Below are positions 27,186 to 35,992 of a stretch of 64,000 bases of DNA, in pieces. The DNA is from Mycolicibacterium iranicum. Its GTDB lineage: Bacteria; Actinomycetota; Actinomycetes; Mycobacteriales; Mycobacteriaceae. Positions within the stretch are counted from its first letter, which is position 1. Each line of letters opens with the position of its first letter. A model generated the notes under the pieces. That model did not search any database and had not been told where the DNA came from. It worked only from the letters and a program-made list of their open reading frames with translations. Where the stretch lies: assembly GCF_014190915.1 (NCBI RefSeq), contig NZ_JACHVU010000003.1, positions 434,001 to 498,000 on the forward strand, read 5' to 3'. Made by a program: the position numbers and the translations under genes.

Positions 27186-28433
27186 GTGAGTGCCAAGCGG
27201 ATCATCGTCGGTGTCGCCGGTGGCATCGCCGCGTACAAGGCGGCGACCGTCGTCCGCCAGCTCACCGAGGCCGGGCACTCGGTGCGGGTCGTGCCCACCG
27301 AGTCCGCCCTGAAGTTCGTCGGCGCCGCGACGTTCGAGGCGCTGTCCGGAAACCCGGTGTCCACCGGTGTCTTCGAAGACGTCCACGAGGTACCCCACGT
27401 CCGCATCGGTCAGGCCGCCGACCTCGTCGTGGTCGCGCCCGCGACCGCCGACCTGCTTGCTCGCGCCGCGAGCGGGCGCGCGGACGATCTGCTGACCGCG
27501 ACGCTGCTGACCGCCCGGTGCCCGGTGCTCTACGCGCCGGCCATGCACACCGAGATGTGGCTGCACCCGGCGACCGTGGACAACGTCGCGACGCTACGTC
27601 GCCGGGGTTGCGTCGTGATGGAACCCGCGTCGGGCCGCCTGACCGGTGCCGACACCGGGCCCGGTCGGCTGCCGGAAGCCGAAGAGATCACGACGCTGGC
27701 CCAGCTTCTCCTCGCGCGCAGCGACGCGCTTCCGTACGACTTCGCCGGGGTCAAGGTGCTCGTCACCGCCGGCGGCACCCGCGAACCCATCGACCCGGTC
27801 CGGTTCATCGGCAACCGCAGCTCGGGCAAGCAGGGGTACGCCATGGCGCGCGTCCTCGCCCAGCGTGGCGCCGACGTGACCCTCGTCGCCGGCAACACCG
27901 CCGGTCTCATCGATCCCGCCGGCGTGCACGTGACCCATGTGGGGTCGGCCGCCCAGCTGCGCGACGCCGTGTCCAAGCATGCACCCGAGGCCAACGTCCT
28001 CGTGATGGCCGCCGCGGTCGCAGACTTCCGGCCGGCGCATCCGGCCACGAGCAAGATCAAGAAGGGGCCCGACGCCACGACCGACCCCGCCATCGAGCTC
28101 GTCCGCAACGACGACGTGCTGGCCGGCGCGGTGCGGTCCCGGCAGGACGGCCAGCTGCCGAACATGCAGGCCATCGTCGGGTTTGCCGCCGAGACGGGGG
28201 ACGCCAACGGCGACGTGCTGTTCCACGCCCGGGCCAAGCTGAAGCGCAAGGGCTGCGATTTGCTCGTCGTCAACGCCGTGGGGGAGAACCGCGCGTTCGA
28301 AGTCGACCACAACGACGGCTGGCTGTTGTCGGCCGATGGAACGGAGTCGGCACTGGAGCACGGGTCGAAGACGGTGATCGCGAGCCGTATTGTGGACGCG
28401 ATCGCCGGGTTCCTGCATTCCGGTGCGAGGTAA
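27186..28433 (+). CDS. coaBC: Bifunctional phosphopantothenoylcysteine decarboxylase / phosphopantothenate--cysteine ligase
   Basis: CoaBC makes 4'-phosphopantetheine in coenzyme A synthesis. Residues about 1-180 form the FMN-dependent decarboxylase CoaC (VGVAGGIAAYKAATVVRQL, ATADLLARAASG, catalytic Cys within LTARCPVLYAPAM-like stretch); residues about 185-415 form the CTP-using ligase CoaB (VLVTAGGTREPIDPVRFIGN, SSGKQGYAMA, AAAVADFRPA, KIKK). The GTG at 27186 gives a protein that begins MSAKRIIVGVAGG, the expected N-terminus. It stands 46 bp after rpoZ. Confidence 0.96.
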   Translation: MSAKRIIVGVAGGIAAYKAATVVRQLTEAGHSVRVVPTESALKFVGAATFEALSGNPVSTGVFEDVHEVPHVRIGQAADLVVVAPATADLLARAASGRADDLLTATLLTARCPVLYAPAMHTEMWLHPATVDNVATLRRRGCVVMEPASGRLTGADTGPGRLPEAEEITTLAQLLLARSDALPYDFAGVKVLVTAGGTREPIDPVRFIGNRSSGKQGYAMARVLAQRGADVTLVAGNTAGLIDPAGVHVTHVGSAAQLRDAVSKHAPEANVLVMAAAVADFRPAHPATSKIKKGPDATTDPAIELVRNDDVLAGAVRSRQDGQLPNMQAIVGFAAETGDANGDVLFHARAKLKRKGCDLLVVNAVGENRAFEVDHNDGWLLSADGTESALEHGSKTVIASRIVDAIAGFLHSGAR

Positions 28434-28586
28434 TCGCGAACAACAGACGTCAGCGTGCGCGTAAGGGTTGCGCGCCGCGGGGGGACACGCTTGGGTGCTT
28501 AGGGCGCCGGAGTCGCGTGCTTTCGTGACAGGTATAAGTTGACAGACTAACTATCTCAGGCGTGCTTGAGTAGAAAGGGATCGGAC

Positions 28587-29795
28587 GTGAGTGAAGCTCG
28601 GCTGTTTACCAGTGAGTCGGTGACCGAAGGGCACCCCGACAAGATCTGTGACGCCATCAGCGACTCGGTGCTCGACGCACTGCTCGCCGACGACCCGAAG
28701 TCGCGCGTCGCGGTGGAGACGCTGGTCACGACGGGCCAGGTCCACGTCGTCGGTGAGGTGACGACGACCGCGAAGACGGCGTTCGCGGACATCACCAACA
28801 CGGTGCGCGAGCGGATCCTGGAGATCGGCTACGACCACTCCGACAAGGGCTTCGACGGTCTCACCTGTGGTGTGAACATCGGTATCGGCGCACAGTCGCC
28901 CGACATCGCCCAGGGTGTGGACACGGCGCACGAAACCCGTGTCGAAGGTGCCGGAGACCCGCTGGACTCGCAGGGTGCCGGCGACCAGGGGCTGATGTTC
29001 GGCTACGCGATCGCCGACACCCCTGAGCTGATGCCGCTGCCGATCGCGCTGGCGCACCGCTTGTCGCGCAAGCTGACCGAGGTCCGCAAGAACGGAACGC
29101 TCGACTACCTGCGTCCCGACGGCAAGACCCAGGTGACCGTGCAGTACGACGGCACCACCCCGGTGCGCCTCGACACCGTCGTGCTCTCGACCCAGCACGC
29201 CGACGGCATCGACCTCGACGACCAGCTCACGCCGGAGATCACCGAGCACGTCATCCAGACCGTGCTCACCGAGCTGGGTCACGAGACGCTCGACACCTCG
29301 GCCCCGCGCATCCTGGTCAACCCGACGGGCAAGTTCGTGCTCGGTGGCCCGATGGGCGACGCCGGTCTGACCGGCCGCAAGATCATCGTCGACACCTACG
29401 GCGGCTGGGCCCGTCACGGTGGCGGCGCCTTCTCCGGCAAGGATCCGTCGAAGGTGGACCGCTCCGCGGCGTACGCGATGCGCTGGGTGGCCAAGAACGT
29501 CGTCGCCGCCGGCCTGGCCGAGCGGGTCGAGGTCCAGGTCGCCTACGCGATCGGCAAGGCCGCCCCGGTCGGCCTGTTCGTCGAGACCTTCGGTTCCGAG
29601 ACGGTCGACCCGGTCAAGATCGAGAAGGCCATCGGCGAGGTCTTCGATCTGCGCCCCGGCGCGATCATCCGCGACCTCGACCTGCTGCGCCCGATCTACG
29701 CCCCGACCGCCGCGTACGGCCACTTCGGCCGCACCGACATCGAGCTGCCGTGGGAGCAGCTCAACAAGGTCGACGACCTGAAGTCCGCGGTCTAG
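28587..29795 (+). CDS. metK: S-adenosylmethionine synthetase
   Basis: MetK forms SAM from methionine and ATP. The 402-residue chain begins [19 protein letters not shown], with the ATP-binding GHPDK motif, then the [12 protein letters not shown] signature of the second domain and [16 protein letters not shown] of the P-loop-like phosphate site. The GTG at 28587 follows AAAGGGA; the 153-bp leader (28434-28586) shows an AT-rich patch near 28531-28556 (TATAAG, TTGACA) that may hold the promoter, but spacing is not ideal. No SAM riboswitch was seen. The gene ends at a strong terminator. Confidence 0.96.
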   Translation: MSEARLFTSESVTEGHPDKICDAISDSVLDALLADDPKSRVAVETLVTTGQVHVVGEVTTTAKTAFADITNTVRERILEIGYDHSDKGFDGLTCGVNIGIGAQSPDIAQGVDTAHETRVEGAGDPLDSQGAGDQGLMFGYAIADTPELMPLPIALAHRLSRKLTEVRKNGTLDYLRPDGKTQVTVQYDGTTPVRLDTVVLSTQHADGIDLDDQLTPEITEHVIQTVLTELGHETLDTSAPRILVNPTGKFVLGGPMGDAGLTGRKIIVDTYGGWARHGGGAFSGKDPSKVDRSAAYAMRWVAKNVVAAGLAERVEVQVAYAIGKAAPVGLFVETFGSETVDPVKIEKAIGEVFDLRPGAIIRDLDLLRPIYAPTAAYGHFGRTDIELPWEQLNKVDDLKSAV

Positions 29796-29811
29796 ACCCC
29801 GCCGTCGAAAG

Positions 29812-29841
29812 CCCCGCGTCCGCCACGGGCGCGGGGTTTTT
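29812..29841 (+). terminator. Intrinsic terminator after metK
   Basis: CCCCGCG (29812-29818) pairs with CGCGGGG (29830-29836) over an 11-base loop and is followed at once by TTTTT (29837-29841). It is a textbook rho-independent terminator, unusual in mycobacteria, and marks the end of the mihF-to-metK block 17 bp after the metK stop. Confidence 0.93.
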
Positions 29842-29888
29842 CGCGCCGGCCCGCGGGACGGAGGTCTCCGCCGCGGCCGCCGCTGCGC

Positions 29889-29894
29889 TATAGT
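29889..29894 (+). promoter_or_regulatory. Candidate -10 element before the GT-C-type gene
   Basis: TATAGT lies 34 bp before the ATG at 29928 and 47 bp downstream of the terminator's T-tract. No good -35 is visible at 16-18 bp, which is common in mycobacteria. A small dyad GGAAA-CCT-TTTCC follows (29898-29910). Confidence 0.4.
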
Positions 29895-29927
29895 CCAGGA
29901 AACCTTTTCCGGACGCGTACATGCGGC

Positions 29928-31631
29928 ATGAGCTGTGAGATGTTGGTGGGGATGAGCAGCGAGCAAACAGTGGTCGAGCGTCCGGATCTGAACGGCGTGC
30001 AGCGACGGACCTCGGTGTGGGCCCCCGTTGCGGCGATCGGGACCCCCACTCTCCTGGTGGGACTGCATGCGCTCGTCTACGGCGGGTGGATCATCGACGA
30101 TGCCGCCATCACCTTCGCCTACGTGCGCTCGGTGGCCACGGGTCTCGGACCGGTGCTGCAGCCCGGTGCCGATCCGGTCGAGGGATACTCGAACCCGGCG
30201 TGGCTGGCTCTGCTGGTGGTCGGCCACATGATGCGGCTGTTCGACCACGGGACGCTCTTCGGCGTCCCCGACCAGGTGATGTTCCCGAAGCTCCTGGCGC
30301 TGATCTGCTGCGCCGTGCTCTATGCCGCGTACTACCGCGTGGCGAAGGCGCTGACCCGCAGTCCGGTCACTGTGACGATTGTCGCGGGTGCGATCACTGC
30401 CGCCATCCCGTCGTTCGTCATCTGGTGTTTCTCGGGTCTGGAGAACTCGCTGCTGGCCGCGGCCGTCGGCTGGCTGGCGGCAAGCATCGCGACCGCGGCG
30501 CACCACAACAGGCTGCTGAACACCCGTACCGCGCTGCTGTGCGGGGCCCTTGCGGCGGTCGCGGGGCTGACCCGTCCCGACGGGATGATCTATCTGCTGG
30601 CCTACCCTCTGGCCGTGCTGCTGCTGACTCGGGCCGGCCTCGGCGACAAGCTGCGCAGTGCCGGCATCGGCACCGCGGCGTTCGCGGTGCCCCTCGGTGC
30701 CCTGTTGCTGTGGCGCTACGCGACTTTCGGCGAACTGGTGCCCAACACCGCCATCGCGAAATCGCAGGGTCTGCCCGATCTGATCGGTCTGGCAAGGCCT
30801 TTCGAGCTCATCCTGTTCACCGGGGTGGCGCCCGCAGTGCTCGGAACGGTGTTCGTCGTCCTCGTGCTTCGGCGCAAGACCGGCGACGCCTCGGGCCTCA
30901 AGGCGCTACTTCTCGTCTTCGCCCTGGCAGCCGTGGCGTTCGCGATCCTCGAAGGTGACTGGATGGGCCAGCGCCGGTTCGCCACTCCCATCTGGGCGAC
31001 GGGGGCGCTCATGATCGCGGTGGCCGGGGCTCAGCTCGTCGCGGGCGCCGAGGCCCGCGAACGTCGGCGGGTGTGGGCCTCCTGCGCCCTCGGCACGCTG
31101 ATCGCCGCACCCGTTCTCGCCCACTCCGCGTGGACATTTCGCGCCGACCCGACCGTGCCGATGTGTGCTGTCGCGAGCTACGCCGGGTGGACGGTCAACG
31201 ACTATGCCGCCGCCCTTCGCCTCGACGACGCGACGGTCGCCACGCCGGACATCGGGGGCACCGCGCTGGTCAGCGATCTGCGCATCATCGATCTCGGGGG
31301 GCTGGCGGATGCGCAACTGGCGCAGCGCTGGTCGCAGGACGACGCGGCGGGACTGCGTGATGACGTCTTCGCGGCGCGCCCCGAGTTCATCGAGACCCAC
31401 CACGAGTGGTCGGACACCACCGGCCTCGTCGATGACCCGAGGCTGGCCACCGACTACGTCGAGATCCACCGCACATCGCGCACCGACGGCCTGTGGGTGC
31501 GCCGCGATCTGGCTGCCGCGCTGACTGCGTCCGGTGCCCTGCCGACGTCCCCGAAAGCGTTGCCGCTCAGGTCCGATGACCCCTACCAGCTGGTCGATCC
31601 GCTCGCATCCTGCGGTGAGCTCCGGCCCTAG
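29928..31631 (+). CDS. Polytopic GT-C-type membrane glycosyltransferase-like protein
   Basis: A 567-residue protein with about ten membrane helices in its first 400 residues and a soluble, probably periplasmic C-terminal domain (about 410-567). The first loop reads YGGWIIDDAAITFAYVRS, then GLGPVLQPGADPVEGYSNPAW: a DD pair followed by an EGYSNPxW segment resembles the mycobacterial arabinofuranosyltransferase AftB and related GT-C enzymes that use polyprenyl-phosphate sugars. A role in cell-envelope glycan synthesis is therefore inferred; donor and acceptor are unknown. ATGs at 29940 and 29952 are alternative starts. Its TAG stop shares a CTAG with the convergent monooxygenase. Confidence 0.75.
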   Translation: MSCEMLVGMSSEQTVVERPDLNGVQRRTSVWAPVAAIGTPTLLVGLHALVYGGWIIDDAAITFAYVRSVATGLGPVLQPGADPVEGYSNPAWLALLVVGHMMRLFDHGTLFGVPDQVMFPKLLALICCAVLYAAYYRVAKALTRSPVTVTIVAGAITAAIPSFVIWCFSGLENSLLAAAVGWLAASIATAAHHNRLLNTRTALLCGALAAVAGLTRPDGMIYLLAYPLAVLLLTRAGLGDKLRSAGIGTAAFAVPLGALLLWRYATFGELVPNTAIAKSQGLPDLIGLARPFELILFTGVAPAVLGTVFVVLVLRRKTGDASGLKALLLVFALAAVAFAILEGDWMGQRRFATPIWATGALMIAVAGAQLVAGAEARERRRVWASCALGTLIAAPVLAHSAWTFRADPTVPMCAVASYAGWTVNDYAAALRLDDATVATPDIGGTALVSDLRIIDLGGLADAQLAQRWSQDDAAGLRDDVFAARPEFIETHHEWSDTTGLVDDPRLATDYVEIHRTSRTDGLWVRRDLAAALTASGALPTSPKALPLRSDDPYQLVDPLASCGELRP

Positions 31632-33118
31632 GAGGCGAACTCGTAGTCGTCGATCGGGAACCGGCGGCTGCGCCAGAACGCCTCCACGGTGCTGGCCGGG
31701 CGCAGCGGCACGTCGCCGTGCTGATCGAAGTAGTAGCTGTTGGACAGGCGACAGCTGTCCTGCCAGAAGATCTGCCGGTGTCGCTTGCGCATCATCTCGG
31801 CGAAGTAGCGATCGTTGGCTTCCCGGCGCACCTCGACCCGGGTGGCGCCCCGGCGCTTCGCGGCGTCCAGGCACCGCACGATGTGCCCGGTCTGCGCCTC
31901 GATCAACGCGAAGTACGACGAGCCGACGTACCCGTACGGGCCGAAGACCGTGAAGAAGTTCGGGAAGCCCGGAATGCTGACACCTTCGTAGGCCTGCAAC
32001 CGGTTCTCGTTCCAGAACTGGGACAGGGAGCGGCCTTTCGGGCCCGTCACGGGAAACGTCGGAACATTGTCGGTGTCCAGCACCTTGAAGCCGGTCGCGA
32101 GGATCAGCACATCGACGTCGCGCAGCGAACCGTCGGTGGTGGCCACCCCGGTGTCGGTGATCTTCTCGATGGGTTCGGTCACCAGGTCGACGTTGTCGCG
32201 GTTGAACGTCGACAGATAGGTGTTGTGGAAGCCCGGGCGCTTGCATCCGACGGCGTAGCGCGGGGTCAGCTTGTCGCGCGTCACCGGATCCTCGACCTGT
32301 CTGCGCAGATATGCCTCGCCGAGTGCTCCCATCCGCTTGGCCATCGGGTTCACCGTGAAGTACTGGGCCGCCAGCGGGAAGGTGAGTTCCACGTAGGCCT
32401 GGCTGAGAAAACGTTGCAGCGTCTGGCCGAACGGCAGCCGCATCATCGTTCTGGCCGTCTTCGACAGGGGCACATCGAATTTCGGGAAGCACCAGATCGG
32501 GGTGCGCTGGAACACGGTGAGCTGCGCGACGATCGGGGCGATCTCCGGGATCACCTGCACTGCCGAGGCGCCCGTGCCGATGACGGCGACACGCTTGCCG
32601 CTCAGATCCTGCGTGTGGTCCCACCGCGCGGTGTGCATGGTGATGCCGCCGAAGGTGTCGACCCCTGCGATGTCGGGTGACTTCGGGACCGTCAGCACGC
32701 CGCTGGCATTGATCAGATAGCGTGCGGTCAGCGTGCGGACCGCACCGTTCGATTCCAGGGTGAGGGTCCAGATGCCCTCGGTGTCATCGAATTCCGCGCC
32801 GTTCACCATCGTGTCGAATCGGATCCGCGGTCGCAGACCGTATCTGTCGACGCAGCGCGCCGCATAGGCAGCCAGTTCGTGGCCCGGTGCGTAGGTGCGT
32901 GACCATTCGGTGCTCTGCTCGAAGGAGAACTGGTAGGAGAAGGACGGGATGTCGACCGCGATGCCCGGATAGGTGTTCCAGTACCAGGTGCCGCCGGGCT
33001 CCGAGCCCGCCTCGATGATCAGGTAGTCGGACATGCCGGCGCGGTCGAGCCTGATCGCCGTGCCGATCCCGGAGAACCCGGCACCGACGATCACCGTCTC
33101 GTGGTGGGGCGTCGACAT
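31628..33118 (-). CDS. Flavin-containing / Baeyer-Villiger-type monooxygenase (Rv1393c-like)
   Basis: A 496-residue FAD- and NADPH-dependent monooxygenase. It has the N-terminal FAD motif VIVGAGFSGIGTAIRL, EPGGTWYWNTYPGIAVD (typical of Baeyer-Villiger enzymes), a second Rossmann motif VAVIGTGASAVQVIPE for NADPH, and the fingerprint-like region around FQRTPIW. The start is the ATG at 33118, one base into the stop of the upstream esterase (TGATG). In M. tuberculosis the homologous-position gene Rv1393c is also near metK. Pairing with an esterase suggests ketone-to-ester oxidation followed by hydrolysis, but the substrate is unknown. Confidence 0.88.
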   Translation of the reverse strand: MSTPHHETVIVGAGFSGIGTAIRLDRAGMSDYLIIEAGSEPGGTWYWNTYPGIAVDIPSFSYQFSFEQSTEWSRTYAPGHELAAYAARCVDRYGLRPRIRFDTMVNGAEFDDTEGIWTLTLESNGAVRTLTARYLINASGVLTVPKSPDIAGVDTFGGITMHTARWDHTQDLSGKRVAVIGTGASAVQVIPEIAPIVAQLTVFQRTPIWCFPKFDVPLSKTARTMMRLPFGQTLQRFLSQAYVELTFPLAAQYFTVNPMAKRMGALGEAYLRRQVEDPVTRDKLTPRYAVGCKRPGFHNTYLSTFNRDNVDLVTEPIEKITDTGVATTDGSLRDVDVLILATGFKVLDTDNVPTFPVTGPKGRSLSQFWNENRLQAYEGVSIPGFPNFFTVFGPYGYVGSSYFALIEAQTGHIVRCLDAAKRRGATRVEVRREANDRYFAEMMRKRHRQIFWQDSCRLSNSYYFDQHGDVPLRPASTVEAFWRSRRFPIDDYEFAS

Positions 33119-34035
33119 CAGCCCAGCGCTTCGCGCAGCGCGGCCAGGCCGCGGTCGGTGGCCTCGGTGGCTGCCGGCACGATGCCTGCGTAGCCGAGAT
33201 ATCCGTGAACCAGCGTCTCGGCGTTGTGGACTTGGACGGAGACCCCGGCCGCCGTCAGCAGCTCCGCATAGCGCATCCCGTCGTCGCGCAGCGGATCGTG
33301 ACCGGCCACCGCGATGTAGGCCGGCGGCAGGCCCGACAGGTCGCCGCGGGCGGGGATCAACGTCGCGGGCGGCGCCGACAGGTCCAGGTCGCCGACGTAC
33401 CAGCGGCTGAAACCCTTGCAGGACGCCAGATCCAGGATGGGGGCGTGGGCGTTCTCGTTGAAGGACGGCAGGGACGTGTCGAAGGTCGTGGACGGGTACC
33501 ACAGGAGCTGGAACCGCACCGGAATGCCCGCGTCGCGGGCCAGTTGCGCCATGACCGCGGCCAGGTTGCCACCTGCCGAATCGCCGGCCACGGCAAGCCT
33601 GCCCGGGTCGGCCCCCAGGTCGGCGGCATGGGCCGCGACCCACTGCGTCGCGGCCCAGACGTCGTCGACGGCGGCGGGGAACGGGTGCTCGGGGGCGAGT
33701 CGGTAGTCGACCGACACGACCACCGCATGGGCGCCGGCCGCGTGCATGCGGGCCTGGCCGTCGTAGGTGTCGAGGTCGCCGACGGTCCAGCCGCCGCCGT
33801 GGATGAACACCACCACGGGCAGGACGGCGTCCTCGGACGGTGGACGGTAGATGCGCACGGCGATCGGCCCTGCGGGGCCGTCGATGCTGCGGTCGTGGGC
33901 CTGCACCTCCGGAAGTACCGGACTGCGTGGGAGATCGGCGAAGCGTCGGCGTGCGGGCTCGGGTCCACCGTCGGTCGTCAGCTGGAACGGGACGACCTCG
34001 AGAACCTTCTGCAGGACGGGATCAAGGGCTGCCAT
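33118..34035 (-). CDS. Alpha/beta hydrolase, hormone-sensitive-lipase family (LipH-like)
   Basis: A 305-residue cytoplasmic esterase. The oxyanion motif is FIHGGGWTVGD, the nucleophile elbow GDSAGGN (Ser near residue 160), the Asp in AGHDPLRDDG and the His in VHGYLG, giving a complete catalytic triad. The N-terminal cap region (about 1-60) is typical of the HSL family and of mycobacterial LipH, which lies near this locus in M. tuberculosis. The gene is co-transcribed with the downstream monooxygenase, with which it overlaps by one base. The start is the ATG at 34035. Confidence 0.9.
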   Translation of the reverse strand: MAALDPVLQKVLEVVPFQLTTDGGPEPARRRFADLPRSPVLPEVQAHDRSIDGPAGPIAVRIYRPPSEDAVLPVVVFIHGGGWTVGDLDTYDGQARMHAAGAHAVVVSVDYRLAPEHPFPAAVDDVWAATQWVAAHAADLGADPGRLAVAGDSAGGNLAAVMAQLARDAGIPVRFQLLWYPSTTFDTSLPSFNENAHAPILDLASCKGFSRWYVGDLDLSAPPATLIPARGDLSGLPPAYIAVAGHDPLRDDGMRYAELLTAAGVSVQVHNAETLVHGYLGYAGIVPAATEATDRGLAALREALG

Positions 34036-34145
34036 GTGAACACCGTACGCACCTGCCCACGTGCCGCCCGGGCGGACGGACGTAGCCCCCTGGGAATCGC
34101 GGATCTGGCTGACAATGAGGGCACCCTAAGAAATGAGGAGTGCGC

Positions 34146-35012
34146 GTGAGATTCTCGTCCGGCCGGCCGCTGCCTGACCCCGGCCCGGCCCGACCCATCG
34201 CGCTCGCCCCGTTGACAGTGCTGGAGCTCAGCCCGCCTGAGCTCGTCGCGTGTGCTGCCGGGGCGGGCTTCGATGCGGTCGGCCTGCGGCTGATCCGCGC
34301 CACCGCCCAGGAGCCGCTGCGCCCGACGCTCGGGCAGACACCGATGATCCGGGAGACGCGGCTGCGTCTCGACGACACCGGAGTGGCCCTGCTCGACATC
34401 GAAGTGCTGCGGCTGCGTCCCGAGACCGTCGTGCGGGACGACTTCGGTGCGTTCCTGGAGACCGGCGCCTACCTGGGCGCCCGGCACGTCCTGGTCACCG
34501 GCAACGACCCCGACCACGGCAGGCTCGCCGACAACCTGGGCGAGCTCGCGGGCTTCGCGGGCGAATTCGCGATGTCGGTGCACCTCGAGCCGATGCCGTG
34601 GACGGATGTCCGCGATCTCGCCGAGGCCGCCCTCATCGTGCGGGGCAGCGCAACCGCCGGGACCGGGCTGCTGGTCGACGCGCTGCACTACGACCGCTCG
34701 CTGTGCACCCCGGAGGATCTGCGGATGCTGCCGGCCGACTGGACCCGGTACGTGCAGATCTGCGATGCCGTGCTGCCGCGCCCGACGTCGATCGACGAGT
34801 TGCGGCGTCAGGGCCGGACCGCGCGGCTGTACCCCGGAGAGGGTGACATCGACCTCGTGTCGATGCTGCGGGCCCTGCCGACGGTGCCGGTGAGCGTCGA
34901 GGCCCCGGTCGAATGGAACGCCCCCGCTCCGGTGCGGGCCCGCGCCGCGCTGCGCGCGGCACGCAGGGTGGTGGCACGCGCGGACGCCGATCGGCCACAA
35001 TTGTCGGCGTGA
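34146..35012 (+). CDS. Sugar-isomerase / AP-endonuclease-2-like TIM-barrel protein
   Basis: A 288-residue TIM-barrel protein of the xylose-isomerase-like superfamily. Expected acidic and His positions are visible in LLDIEVLRL, VHLEPMPWTD (metal Glu), LLVDALHYDRS and VSVEAPVEW (late Glu), but nothing fixes the substrate: this superfamily includes sugar epimerases, inosose dehydratases and endonuclease IV. I chose the GTG at 34146, five bases after AGGAG; a GTG at 34140 would add two residues. It overlaps the next gene by 4 bp and is divergent from the lipase. Confidence 0.75.
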   Translation: MRFSSGRPLPDPGPARPIALAPLTVLELSPPELVACAAGAGFDAVGLRLIRATAQEPLRPTLGQTPMIRETRLRLDDTGVALLDIEVLRLRPETVVRDDFGAFLETGAYLGARHVLVTGNDPDHGRLADNLGELAGFAGEFAMSVHLEPMPWTDVRDLAEAALIVRGSATAGTGLLVDALHYDRSLCTPEDLRMLPADWTRYVQICDAVLPRPTSIDELRRQGRTARLYPGEGDIDLVSMLRALPTVPVSVEAPVEWNAPAPVRARAALRAARRVVARADADRPQLSA

Positions 35013-35992
35013 CCGCTGGGCCGACGCTTCGCACGGTCTGCGGAGTTGTCGGCACCTGTTCGGCTGCCGCGGCCGCGCTCGGTGTGGCCGCGCACTTCGC
35101 CGGGCCGGTCAGTACGACAGTCGCGTTGACGGCGTCCTTTACCCCGCTGTTCGTCATCCTGGCCGGTGTCTCGGCAGTCCTGCTCGTCGCCGCGCGGTGG
35201 CGTCGCGCCGCGATCGCCGTGCTGGTCGTCGTCCTCGTCGGTGTCGGTTCGCAACTGCCACTGTTCATCGGTGAGAGTCCGGAAAGTGGTGTCGCACCGA
35301 CGATCACGGTTCTGCAGGCCAACATCCGGCTCGGAGAGGCCGATCCGCACGCACTGGTGGATCTGGTCCGCGGCGGCGGCGTCGAGGTGCTCACCGTCTC
35401 GGAGTTGACCGAGCCCGCCGTCGCGAAGCTCGCCGCCGCCGGGGTCGGGCGGGCGCTGCCGTTCTCCTACCTCTACCCCCGGCGCGGTGGCGGCGGGGCG
35501 GGCATCTACTCGCGCCATCCGCTCACCGACACCCGTGAGCTTCCCGGGCTGCAACACACCAACCTGCGCGCCTCCCTTCGCGTCCCGGGCGCGGCACCGG
35601 TCGCGGTGTACGCACTGCACCCGCTGCCGCCCTACCCGGAACCGTCCTGGCGGTGGGCCCTCGAACTCGAACGCATCGGGGCCGTCCTGGCCGCCGAACC
35701 GCAGCCGATCGTGGTCGGCGCCGACGTCAACTCGACCTACGACCATCAGCGCTACCGGGCCCTGCTGCGTGAAAGCACGCGGGACGGGGAAGATCTCGTC
35801 GACGCGGCGGAACACCTGGGGGCGGGCATCGTCGCGACCTATCCGGCCGACCGCTGGTTTCCCGCAGTGCTGGCGATCGACAAGATCCTGGCCCGGGGCG
35901 CCGTACCCGTGAGCCTGCGACGGGTCGAACTACCCGGATCGGACCATCACGGGGTGATGGGGGAGGTGCGGCTGCCGCCGGCCCCGTCCTGA
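35009..35992 (+). CDS. Membrane-anchored endonuclease/exonuclease/phosphatase-family protein
   Basis: A 327-residue protein with three N-terminal membrane helices (about 10-30, 37-57, 65-83) and an extracytoplasmic EEP domain. Landmarks are VLQANIRLGEADP, VSELTEPAV (metal Glu), VVGADVNSTYDH and PGSDHHGVMGEV (catalytic Asp-His). EEP domains cleave phosphodiester bonds in nucleic acids, phospholipids or inositol phosphates; with its membrane anchor this one more likely acts on lipids or glycans outside the cell, which is inference. Its 3' end runs 46 bp into the convergent flippase-NRPS gene. Confidence 0.78.
   Translation: MTAGPTLRTVCGVVGTCSAAAAALGVAAHFAGPVSTTVALTASFTPLFVILAGVSAVLLVAARWRRAAIAVLVVVLVGVGSQLPLFIGESPESGVAPTITVLQANIRLGEADPHALVDLVRGGGVEVLTVSELTEPAVAKLAAAGVGRALPFSYLYPRRGGGGAGIYSRHPLTDTRELPGLQHTNLRASLRVPGAAPVAVYALHPLPPYPEPSWRWALELERIGAVLAAEPQPIVVGADVNSTYDHQRYRALLRESTRDGEDLVDAAEHLGAGIVATYPADRWFPAVLAIDKILARGAVPVSLRRVELPGSDHHGVMGEVRLPPAPS

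Noticed and set aside
28434..28586. SAM riboswitch or strong sigma-A promoter upstream of metK
   Set aside because: No riboswitch-like set of paired stems was found. TTGACA at 28539 lacks a good -10 at the right distance.
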